From Pelobates cultripes (Eukaryota; Chordata; Amphibia; Anura; Pelobatidae): a stretch of 64,000 bases of DNA. Below the pieces are notes generated by a model, which was not told the DNA's origin, made no database searches, and saw only the letters and a list, made by a program, of their open reading frames with translations. The first letter of the stretch is position 1, and each line of letters starts with the position of its first letter. Both the position numbers and the translations under genes were made by a program. The DNA lies in the NCBI GenBank assembly GCA_933207985.1, contig OW240914.1:200646007-200710006 (forward strand). The letters run 5' to 3'. This document shows positions 24,440 to 34,476 of the stretch, piece after piece.

Positions 24440-24790
24440 CGTCACAGGAAGTGACGCGGCCACACCGGAAATGACGTTTCACAGCTGGAGGAGGAGGAGC
24501 GCAGCGCCGCGCAGGCGCAGAAGGACAGGTAGGTGAAATTTTCAGCCACAATACGGGGAGAGGAGGCCACCTAATGCGCATGCGCAAACCTCATCAACGG
24601 TCCACCGGGACACACTGCGTCTGGAGCCACAAGACGGGGGGTGAGGTAGGGGATGTAGCAGGCCATTGCGTGCGCACCAGCGGGCAGGGAGATCTCTTAA
24701 GCCGAACATTCATCCGATCTCCCTGCCCCACACTGCGCACGCGCCTACCCAGCCAGGACAGCCTCGCGCACGGACACTGCGCATGTGCAC
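24440..24790 (+). promoter_or_regulatory. Housekeeping-promoter-like block (ETS, CRE-half, NRF1-like sites)
   Basis: Two ETS-type sites joined to TGACG lie at 24446-24456 (AGGAAGTGACG) and 24465-24476 (CCGGAAATGACG). NRF1-like motifs lie at 24509-24519 (GCGCAGGCGCA), 24575-24586 (a perfect TGCGCATGCGCA) and 24734-24745 (TGCGCACGCGCC). A weaker one is at 24778-24789. A good splice donor GACAG/GTAGGTGA is at 24528/24529. CpGs are locally dense in an otherwise CpG-poor window. This combination is typical of TATA-less promoters of housekeeping and mitochondrial-protein genes. Whether it drives a gene here is inference. Confidence 0.45.
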
Positions 24791-24939
24791 TCAGGGGTAT
24801 AGAGATCTGATGGCCATTTGTTCTTCTAAGAAATATCCTACCCCTGAGTGTGCATGCGTGGTGTCTAAGCATCTGCTTCCTGACATCTATCAGGTCAGTC
24901 TCGCTCCCAACACTCTCAGCCATCCGGGGGAGGGGGGTC

Positions 24940-25930
24940 TGTGCTGTATTGGGGGGGTCTGTGCAGTATTGGGGGACTGTGCAGTGGGGGGGGCTCTGTG
25001 CAGCATTGGGGACTGTGCAGTATGGGGGACTGTGCTGTATGGAGGGGACTGTGCTGTATTGGGACTGTGCCTCATTGGGGTCTGTGCAGTATTGGGGGTC
25101 CTTGCAGGCATTGGGGGACTGTGCAGTAGGGGACTGTGCAGTATTGGGGGGAGTCTGTGCTGTATTGGGGGACTGTGCCTCATTCGGGGTCTGTGCAGCA
25201 TTGGGGGGTCTCAGTAGTATCAAGGGACTGTGCAGCATATAGGGGACTGTGCTGCATTGGGTCTGTGCAGTATTGGGGAGTCTTGTGCAGTATTGGGGGT
25301 CTGCATTGGGGGGACTGTGCAGCATGGGGGTCCAGCAGTATGGGGGACTGTGCTGGTATTGGGGGTCTGTGCAGCATTGGGGGGACCAGCAGTATTGGGG
25401 GGTCTGTGCAGCCAGGACTCCTGTGCACATTAGGGGTCTGTGTAGTATGGGGTGTCTGTGCATTGGGGGGGGCTGCATTGGGGGACTGTGCACATTGGGG
25501 GGATCAGCAGCATGGGGGGGATCTGTGTAGTGCATGGTCTGTGCAGTATATTGGGGTCTGTGCAGCACACCTGGCTGTGCATTACATGGGTGGGCAAATG
25601 TATTAGGGATGTATGCTACATGTGGGAGGCAGGTATTAGGGTGCCAGCTTTGATGTAGGGATGGGGGCTGTGCAGTATATTGGGGGTTCAGTACACCTGT
25701 GTGCTGTGCATTACATGTGGGTGGGCAATGTATTAGGGGGATGTGCGTTACATGTGGGAGGCAGTGTATTAGGGTGCTGTGCCTTAGATGTAGGGATGGG
25801 GGGCTGTGCATTAGATGTGGGGATGGGGGGGTTGTGCGTTAGATGTGGGGATGGGGGGCTGTGCATTAGATGTGGGGGGGGCAGTGTACTAAATGGGGGG
25901 CTGTGCAGTATGTGGGGCCTGTGTGTTAGA
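24940..25930. repeat. G-rich minisatellite (CTGTGCAGTATTGGGGG)
   Basis: Units of 16-25 bases near GGGGGACTGTGCAGTATTGG repeat with length variation. After 25600 they drift to TGTGCATTAGATGTGGGGAT. The long frames on both strands (up to 405 codons) are composition artefacts of this repeat. Runs of G could form quadruplexes. Confidence 0.85.
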
Positions 25931-25970
25931 TGTGTACAGCCCTAGTTTGACTACAAAACATTTATTTCAG

Positions 25971-26134
25971 AGATCTCAGACACCATGGCCTTCTTTTTGC
26001 TACGAAAGCCCAGCCATCTAGTCACTCATCAGGGGTGGATGAGAAACTGCACCCCAGCCAGAGGGACTGCCCCACATCTGCAACCAAATCCGTCTATCAC
26101 TGAATTCTGTAATCTCCGTGTCTTTGTGCATTGT
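25971..26134 (+). other. Candidate coding exon after the promoter-like block
   Basis: A splice acceptor TTTATTTCAG ends at 25970. Fourteen bases on, ATG at 25985 sits in strong context (GACACCATGG). The frame begins MAFFLLRKPSHLVTHQG, which is basic and hydrophobic and could be a mitochondrial presequence. A possible donor GTATGT at 26135 would give exactly 50 codons. Together with the donor at 24529 this could form a two-exon 5' part of a transcript. I do not recognise the protein, and the frame after 26134 looks non-coding. It lies inside the hAT-like composite, so it may be a captured fragment. Confidence 0.25.
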
Positions 26135-27117
26135 GTATGTATAGTACTCCCAATTCTTATATTTAATACAGTGTGTCTCTCACAATCTTTGTGTCTGTCT
26201 GCTGTAAATATGTGGCACACAAGTCTGCATGCACTGTGTCTGTTATACCATTTTACTTTAACCATTATATTTTTGTGTGTACGAAGTACATAAAGAGGAA
26301 TGAAGAAGCCCACGTTTGAGGCTTGCGTCCAGGGTGGATTATTGAAGTGCCATCTGACATGTGACAAGTTTCTCCTGTTTGCACGGCGACTTCAACATTG
26401 TTTACTGTGATCAGAGGTAGGTAACCTTAGGCAGTCCAGATGCTGTGAATTACATCTTTGCCAGCATTATGGGAGGTGTAGTCCAAAACATTTGGAATAC
26501 CGAATGCGTATGAATGAAAAGTATGGGCTGTGTGAATGGTCAGTAACAAGTGTTGATTTTTTAAATCAATGGGTCTATTCCATGGGCCTGGGCCTGGAGC
26601 TGCACCTCCATCAGCCCCTATATTAATCCGGCCCTGGTTGTGTTTCAAAGCTATTGTATACAGCAAGTACAAAATCCAAGGAATCCTCCGTTGCCTTCAA
26701 ACCCTTCTCCCCCCTCTAGCCCAGGAGAATCTGTTTGCTCACTACACCAGCCAGATCCTGACATGAAGGAAATACTGAGAAACCTACCTTTCAAGCAGGA
26801 CATCGCAAACATGCTGGGCAAGTTGGAGGCTTCTTTCCAGTCTAAGCTGGATACAATAGGCTCAGATCTCCACCATGCTGGAGATCGGGTGAGCAGCCTG
26901 GAGAATGACAGGGATGCCCTACACCTCCAGGTACAACACATGCAGTCCACTATTGATTCCCACACATCCCATCTCTCCGCAATACAACGTTCCCCCGATG
27001 ATATTCATAATAGTGGGCGGCAGAACAACCTGAGAGTAAAGGGGCTTCCAGAAGGAGACACAGAACCCACCTGACATATTGCGGAATCTATTTAACTTAA
27101 TAATGGCCAAACCTTAT

Positions 27118-28886
27118 CAGACCCGCCATCAGAGCATGACAACCATAACGGTTGTCATGGGCCCAGCGGTCCTGGGGGCCCCGGACTGCTCTGGCAGTCT
27201 GAGCCCCACATTCCTTATGTGCACATATAGATAGCGATTTTCGCTATATATATGTGCACTGATGGCCCCCTGCTACCTGTACATTGCAGAGGGGGGCTAA
27301 CCATGGCAACGCTCAGCACAGCACGCAGGCCGGTCTCGCGTGAATTTGTCAGAGACGAGCTGGACAGGAAGACAGTATGTGATGCTGAGCCCCCTCTCTG
27401 CAATTTACCGCGCTGCCCCTGCCATGCCACTAGACCACCAGGGAATGCCATCTCCCCCATCCCTGGCAAGGTAAGAAGCAGGGAGGGGGGAATAAAATCA
27501 AAATTTTAAATATACACAAATATTTTTTTTTTTTAAATACTCCCCTCCCCCCTATTTTACACAAACACTGCATCATTACAAGCACACACACACTACATTC
27601 ACTAAACACACTCTGCACTACACTCACTCACTACATTCACTAAACACACACTACATTCTCTAAACACACTCTGCACTACACTCACACTACATTCTCTAAA
27701 CACACTCTGCATTAAACATACATACACTACATTCACTACACACACTCTGCACTACACACACACTCCATTCACTAAACACACTCTGCACTACACACACACT
27801 ACATTCTCTAAACACACTCTGCACTACACACACATGCACTACATTCACTACACACACTCACACTACATTCACTAAACACTCTGCACTACACACACACTAC
27901 ATTCTCTAAACACACTCTGCACTACACTCACTACACTCACTACACACACCCTGCACTACACACACTCACACTACATTCACTAAACACACTCTGCACTACA
28001 CACACACACTACATTCACTACACACACACTACATTCACTAAACACACACACTACATTCACTAAACACAGTCTGCACTACATTCACTAAACCCACTCTGCA
28101 CTACACACACACTGCATTCACTAAACACACTCTGCACTACACACACACACTACATTCACTAAACACATTGCACTACACACACACTACATTCACTATACAC
28201 ATGTTGCACTCACTACAAACACACTACATTTACTAAACATACTTTGCACTCACTACAAACACTGCATTCACTATACACACTGCATTCACCACAATCACAC
28301 TACATTCACCATACACATTTTGCATTCACTACAATCACACTACATGAACTATACACATTTTGCATTCACTACAATCACACTACATGAACTATACACATTT
28401 TGCACTCACTACAATCACTATACACACTTTGCACTCACTACAAACACACTACATCCACTACAAAAATACACACTGCATTCACTGTACACACTAAATTCAC
28501 TACAGAAACACACACTCTCCATTCACTGTACACACACTACATCCACTACAAAAACACACACTACATCCACTACACAAACACACACTCTGCATTCACTATA
28601 CACACCTACATTCACTACACACACACTCTGCATCTAATGCATGCATACAAACATTACATACATTACACAAAACGTACAATCTGCATTCACTATACACACT
28701 GCATCCATGACACACATACCACATCCACTACACACATTCTACATCCATTATACACACTGCATCCATGACACACATTCTACATCCACTATACACACACACA
28801 CACACACTTCATCCTTGTAGGTGGACTCGGGGCTGGCCCAGATCTTGAGCTTTGTCAGGGCCCTAAAATTTCTGATGGCAGCCCTG
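27118..28886. mobile_element. hAT-like non-autonomous element, complete copy (family A)
   Basis: The left end CAGACCCGCCATCAGA (27118) and right end TCTGATGGCAGCCCTG (28886) are inverted relatives. Flanking 8-mers AACCTTAT (27110-27117) and AACCTAAT (28887-28894) match at 7 of 8. Excision in thought rejoins L1 ORF1, which supports both boundaries. The inside has a GCGATTTTCGC-centred hairpin with arms GTGCACATATA (27219-27258), and the CTACCTGTA block. It then has the CA-rich minisatellite (27560-28810) and the GGACTCGGG block. No transposase. Confidence 0.8.
27560..28810. repeat. CA-rich minisatellite inside the family A element
   Basis: Units of about 30 bases near ACACTACATTCACTAAACAC and ACTCTGCACTACACACACAC make up most of the element. 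The short frames through it are repeat translations. Confidence 0.85.
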
Positions 28887-30479
28887 AACCTAATTACTTA
28901 CCCATGCTTTTCAATAGAGCGCAAAGGGCACTTCCTCCCAGAGGAGCACCACCGGATTGCCCCAGAGACATGGTATGTCATCTGCACTACTACATCTGCA
29001 AGGAAGATATCCTCAGAGCATTAAGGCAATCAATCCAACCACTAGTTTACAAGGACAACCACATAACGGTATACCCCGATCTGTCTTGGATGACCTTACA
29101 GGCAAGGCAGGCACTTAAACCTTTGACAGACAACCTCTGGGCCCATAATATTTGCTGCCGATTGGGATTCCCGTTTGCTCTAAGTGTTTCCCACAATGGA
29201 CAGATACACACTATTCACACCATTCAGAATGTACCAACATTTAAACGAGAGTTGGATCTACCACACACAGATACAGGACTGGCATGGCCCTCTTCTGCCT
29301 TCCAGGGGAACATAGCAGCCCCAGCGTCAGAGATGCCAACAGTCGTTGAAACGGAGAAGGCCAGAAAATGGGGAAGCAGCTTCAGGACCGGCCTCACTGA
29401 GAAAACAAGCAAAGATGCGTTACTGAACGTTATCAAGCTAGAGACATAGACTGAAATAAGCAAGGGGATTATAATAAAAATTCTACACAACATCAGCCAT
29501 GAGGCATGGAGGTATTTGGGCCTTGCGGATGCCGCTTCCCGCATGATGGGGGCCAGCGTCCGCGGTGCAAACCAGCTATAATTTTTCGCTACTCATTTTA
29601 CATGCACACGATCACCCAGATCGAAAAATGTTTATCATTTTGCCCAGAAGTGCCTAGTGCTACATGTGTAGGGCTATCCCATTACCATGGCCTCAAAGAT
29701 AAGGCCTCAAATGGGGTTAGGTAACTTACTCACAGTGCGGCTGCACTAAGTGGGGTGTTTTTTTTTCCCATTTCCACCCTCCTACCTACTCTGACTTGCT
29801 ATCAGAGTCAAAAGGGGAACTTACTTCATGACGCATGCCAATATACAACACTGCCCATGCACCCCTGTCTCTGGCCATGCTGATGCCATCTTTACTCCTA
29901 AAATCATTCCAATGGAAAATTAATAATCTTCTCTTAAATGATCCCCATGTAGTAACAAAAATACGCTGATTGCTGACTACATCGCCAACAACTCCAGCTC
30001 CACTACCTCGCCAACCACAGTTTTAGAGGCACATAAATGTGTACTGTGGGGAGCAATCATAGCAATAGCATCTAACAGAAAAAGCAGAGGGCTTACCAGA
30101 TATCAGAACTCACTAGGGAAATCAGAACACTAGAAACAATTCATAAACCACTAAATTCCATAGATATCTATAGAAAGCTGGTGGACAAAAGATCCACTGT
30201 ACAACAACTCTTTAACATGACAATCAAACACAAACTACTATTAATCCTACTACACGCAGAGAGGTAAATGTGGCCGCCTTCTGGCAAATGCATTAAAGCA
30301 AACTAGACAAACCACGTTCATAGCTAAAATCAAAAGGTCGTCTGGCGATATATCACATACACTTCGAGATATCATGGAAGCATTCCATGATTTCTATTCC
30401 AGCTTATATAATTTATGAGTATCTCCACCCTCTAGGGACATAATACAGCAATTTTTTATCTCCAGACTCAAGAAAACTA

Positions 30480-31362
30480 TGTCACGGGTGGCGGTCCAAA
30501 GACCGGGACCACTTTGTGCCTGATGATGATGGGAGTCTCAGCGTGGAAGTGGACAGTCAGGGTCTGGTACAGGGTAACGGCATGCCCTCTGGTGTTGAGC
30601 ACCAGGGTTTGTGCGGCCACATAACAGAGCCCTGATGCAGCTTAGTGGATGCCAGGAGCTTGATATTATGCAGATATGTATCCAGTACTAGAAACAAGGT
30701 AAAACTAGAACAGTCACCAAACAAGATAACAAGACAAGACTAGAATAACCCAGAACCAGAGCAGGACAGAAAGCAGAACCCAGAACATGTACACAATACA
30801 TGAGGGAAACATGAACAGAACTTGGACAGGGACAGGACTGTACATGAACTGGGAATACAAGATAAATAAAATGAGACAAGAGATACAAGGCAAAACAAGA
30901 GGAGACATAACTAAGTACTATATATGTAATAAACATTGGAGATTTAGACATACATAAATGGCCAAGATGTATGCAACCAACCACTGCGCCAAACTACTCC
31001 AATTACAGTGGGTCCTAACTGCCTAGATATGCATGGCTAAATAAACAACAATAAACAACAATAAAACACACAGTACTTACCTGCAAAGAAAGGAGCAGAG
31101 GAAATGAGACCGCTGTTTACAGGAACAGACAGAAACAAACAGGATTAAATGACAAAGGAGTGGGTGTGGCAACAAAAAAAAAAACATTTAAAGGAATTCC
31201 AGGAACGGAATAAAGGAATGAACCCAGAAAACCCAGCATAAAGAAAACCATACATAGAATAGAAAACCAGAAAAACCAAGAAAAACTAAACAAGAATTGT
31301 AAAAAGAGTACTGGATATCAGAAGCCAAGGCCAGTCATCAGCGCAGAATGGAACAGGTGACA
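30480..31362. mobile_element. 883-bp insertion with TGTCAC ends and CTA duplication
   Basis: Ends TGTCAC (30480) and GTGACA (31362) are perfect 6-bp inverted repeats flanked by CTA on both sides (30477-30479 and 31363-31365). Taking it out rejoins L1 ORF2 sequence. A 3-bp duplication suits PIF/Harbinger-like elements. However, TG...CA ends also fit a solo LTR with an atypical duplication. The interior is non-coding; minus-strand frames there are T-rich and hydrophobic without a domain. Confidence 0.55.
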
Positions 31363-31836
31363 CTATACCAGCTAATGACTCATCTATAACACATGACAAA
31401 TTCAGAACGGTAAAAACTTACCGACTGGCAAAAGCCCAGGACCAGATAGTTTCTCGGCCAAATATTCTAAGACTTTTGTCCACGACCCTAACCGAACATT
31501 TCATAAAGGCATTCAATGTCCTCACAGATGATCTTCACTACCAAAGCCTCTTTAGAAGCTCATATCACCTTCCTGCCCAAACCTGGAAAAGATCTCACAA
31601 ACGGCGGTAGCTATTGCCCAATTTTACTCATAAACAATGACTTAAAAATATTTACCAAAATATTTGCTAACAGGTTAAGACCCCTATTAAACACAAGAAG
31701 AGAGTGGCTCCCAGAGGAGGGGTGACTCAAAAAATGATATATTGTGTGAACGAAAGCCAAATTATACTAAACAGCTACGATTAATAGAGCTTCCTTCCTG
31801 ATTGTAGTCTGTACTGTAAACCCAGTCTGTAATGTG

Positions 31837-32915
31837 CTCCACACATAGCAACTATTACCCACCTGTAACTGAAGAAATTCTACCACTTTATTGTATCTTG
31901 TATTGGTACAGTGGGTATGTCGTTAAGTTGGCAAGGGCCACAAAAACTATCTACATATATACACACCAAAACAGGGACCTCAATCTACTCAATCTCTGTT
32001 ACATTCATAAAATATGATGGGAAAGATTTGGACATCCCCAAAAATATGGGAATTAGATACAGAGTAAGAAGAGAGGTTAATTGCTAAAAGGATGGATGGC
32101 TGAGGTGGATTATAGTAGAGCTATAGCCCCTGACGAAGGTGTACAGCATTACACCGAAACGCGCGTTGGGTCACCTGCTAGATCTTTAATTTTTATTTTA
32201 ACCTCACTTTAATAGAGCACTTCACAGCATGCACTTATTTGGCATGTAGCACCTTTATTTGTTATTTTCGTTTTCTATTCCTTCCTGTTTTTTGGGATAT
32301 GGCTGAGCATGTTGGGAGTCAGTAGTTCTAGATGGCAGTCTTAGAATAGAACACCCATGAAGGTGTTTCTAGGAGACTTAGGGACCAGCTATAGATTTTT
32401 TAGCTAGAGGTATGCACGATATCTGACTTGTTGTCTCTTTGTGTAAGCTTTTAAGTCGGAGCACATTTAACCCCCCTCTTTGGCTTCCTATCTACTGCCA
32501 ATTTGTCTGTGAGAGTGTGTCCTCTCTTAATCAGGTCCCTTGGGATTGTGTGGGTGCTTTCTTTCACCTACCTTTTCTATCCCTTCACCATCTCTTAGCC
32601 CTACTATAAGCCACCTCAGCCATCCATCCTTTTTAGCAATAAACCTCTCTCCTTACTCTGTATCTAATTCCCATATTTTTTGGGTTCAAGTGTTCAGTAT
32701 TGGGATTAGATTACCAATGTCCAAATCTTTCCCATCATATTTTATGAATGTAACAGAGATTGAGTAGATTGAGGTCCCTGCCTTGGTGTGTATATATGTA
32801 GATAGTTTTCGTAGCCCTTGCCAACTTAACGACATACCCACTGCACCAATACAAGATACAATAAAGTGGTAGAATTTATTTGGTTACAGGTGGGTAATAG
32901 TTGCTATGTGTGGAG
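31837..32915. repeat. Inverted terminal copies of the Penelope-like element
   Basis: Arms 31837-32118 and 32601-32915 are reverse complements with a few mismatches. An insertion of about 35 bases lies in the right arm near 32683-32720. Shared blocks include CTCCACACATAGCAACTATT and GGATGGATGGCTGAGGTGG. The loop is about 480 bases. Confidence 0.85.
32130..32170 (+). other. Hammerhead-ribozyme-like motif in the Penelope-like loop
   Basis: CTGACGA is followed by A, a perfect 6-bp stem (GGTGTA...TACACC, loop CAGCAT), GAAAC and then GCGCGTT. This matches the hammerhead core order, with one extra A before stem II. The same layout occurs at 23501-23534. Self-cleavage is unproven. Confidence 0.4.
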
Positions 32916-34476
32916 TATGGGTATATTGGCATATTTTACAGGAAGACCCTGTTTTAAAAAATATTTTACCAATTCGACCACATATAATTTACAGAGGTGC
33001 AGCTAACCTTAAAAAAACCTTGGTTCAAAGTAGTGAAGGTCCAACAGTCACTACACATTTTTTAAATCAGAATAAAGGTTTCTATGGGTGTGGGACCTAT
33101 TTAGCGTGCAGGACCACTAAAAGTAGCAGACGACATTTAATCAATATGAAAGAACATATCAACAAAGAGTTTACCATCAGAGACCAATTGACTTGTGTGG
33201 CGGAACCAGCCTTGCCACTGGGCATTGGAGAAGACTGATTGCCAGCCTCCTGCCCTGTGACTATGGCCCCATGTTGAAAGGATGGATTTTCCCCTGCAAA
33301 GACCCAAAAGCTGGGTCTTTCGGTACTTTCCCTATGTGAGCAGTGTTACCCAGATAGCTATGCCATGGAGCCCATTTGTATAATGAAAGACTATGGGAAA
33401 GACTTTGGCTCCATGGCAATTGAACTGTATGTGTGTGCTCTGAGCGCCATTCAGTAATAATGTGCGCTCAGATCTGAGCTATCTGGGGATATGTTGAATG
33501 TACCTGTTTTGTGCAATGGCTGCACAGTTATGTGTTTTTATGTGTTTTATTGTCTTTTGCTGCCATGTGGCTAATGGAGTTTTGCCTCTGTCCTGGAGAT
33601 AATTGGATTACTTCCCCAATTATCTCCAGGATAGAAGACTCTGTGGAACTGGCTTTGGGCAGAAAAGCCATGCTGCATTTGGTCAAATAGAACTTTTCCT
33701 TAACTTTTGAACCACTGGACCAATATGTATGATTTTGACATATGTTTGTATTTGGAGTATGCTGATTCTGAAAATGTGAATGTGATGCATACTTTTCAAG
33801 TTATGAATAATGTGGAAAAACTCCCCAGCCAGAGGGGAGGATTTTGTGTGGGAGTGTCTGAGTGTATTGTACGTGTTATTGGTTGTTCTGTAAAACCCTG
33901 TGGGCAGTACTAAGTTTGTGGATTGGGAATAAAAGAGGCTGTATGTGCCAGTCCAGTCAGTTCCTGCTTAACCCTCAAAGTGAAGTGTCGTCTCATTATT
34001 GGGGGAGGATTTATTGTATGCTGTTCCAGTTTGACTGCTAGGAGTGTAAACCTATTCGCATGGTTTTTCCTATTCAGCTGTATACAACATTCATATGCTT
34101 GAGAGCATTCATATGCTCCTACGGTTCGGTGGTTTTGGTGTCTGCTGCAGTGCTTGGAGTCCTCAGGAAGTGCTAGGAGCATCCTTTAACGGAGGTACCC
34201 AGTCGGGGTGCCAGGTGATCCGTTACAACTTGCTTTTCAAAGGGAGTAATTTATGTGTTAAAATGCCCCTGCGATTTACTATACATTGGTAGAACTACGA
34301 GATGTTTGCACATAAGAATTTCAGAACATATACGTAACATAAACAAAGGATTGGAGACGCACAGTGTATCTAACCATTTTAAGAGACACCATAGCCAAAA
34401 CCCAAAATTTATTCTTTTGTCCGTTAAAAATTGTAAAAAAAAGACTGGAGAGGATGTGATTTTAATAAGAAAATAG
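32906..34476 (+). pseudogene. Penelope-like protein C-terminus: RT tail and GIY-YIG endonuclease
   Basis: The first part (32906-33195) reads through WHILQEDPVLKNILPIRP and FLNQNKGFYGCGTYLACR, the linker between reverse transcriptase and endonuclease in vertebrate Penelope-like elements, ending TIRDQLTC. After the LTR insertion it resumes near 34233 and gives VLKCPCDLLYIGRTTR, then CLHIRISEHIRNI. That is a GIY-YIG endonuclease core with its Arg and the EH motif. The enzyme would nick target DNA for primed reverse transcription. The RT domain proper is absent by 5' truncation. Only the LTR interrupts the readable part, so before that event the tail was fairly intact. Confidence 0.75.
33196..34227 (+). 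mobile_element. Solo LTR (1,032 bp) with 5-bp target duplication
   Basis: It begins TGTGGCGGAACCAGCC and ends GTGATCCGTTACA, the TG...CA pattern, flanked by ACTTG on both sides (33191-33195 and 34228-34232). Removing it rejoins the Penelope frame. An AATAAA-containing motif at 33929 (GGGAATAAAAGAGGC) may serve as polyadenylation signal or TATA-like element. No internal region or protein is present, so it probably formed by recombination between two LTRs. A 5-bp duplication fits Gypsy-type or some other LTR groups; I cannot choose. Related starts occur at 56360 and 63738. Confidence 0.8.

Larger units (their letters stand above)
22636..26636. mobile_element. 4.0-kb hAT-like composite element
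   Basis: The left end CAGGGCCAGATTAA (22636) and right end TTAATCCGGCCCTG (26636) are inverted copies with one mismatch. The flanking 8-mers GTGGTGTT (22628-22635) and GTTGTGTT (26637-26644) agree at 7 of 8, the target-duplication length of hAT elements. The right flank leads into an L1 ORF1. Inside, in order, are an orientation-switching minisatellite, a promoter-like GC-rich block, a G-rich minisatellite, a candidate exon, and a small foldback with GGGAGGTGTAGTCCAAAACA at 26470-26489. No transposase is seen. The flanking 8-mers are GT rich, so chance agreement is possible. Confidence 0.55.
26640..29449 (+). pseudogene. L1 ORF1 (RNA-binding protein), split by hAT insertion
   Basis: The first part (26640-27075) shows a coiled-coil stretch (residues near LGKLEASFQSKLDTI to LQVQHMQSTI). 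It then shows NNLRVKGLPEGDTE, the start of the L1 ORF1 RNA-recognition motif. After the 1.77-kb insertion the protein resumes at about 28895 with FNRAQRALPPRGAPPDCPRD. It continues HYYICKEDILRAL and PDLSWMTLQARQALKPLTD, and then GFPFALSVSHNG, all standard blocks of the C-terminal domain in frog L1 ORF1. The ORF1 protein coats L1 RNA as a trimer. Here a stop before the insertion and the insertion itself inactivate it. Confidence 0.8.

Noticed and set aside
24594..25811. Minus-strand frame of 405 codons
   Set aside because: Most of it translates the G-rich minisatellite and the rest crosses the promoter-like block. Composition is almost all Pro, Cys, Gln, Thr and His with no domain.
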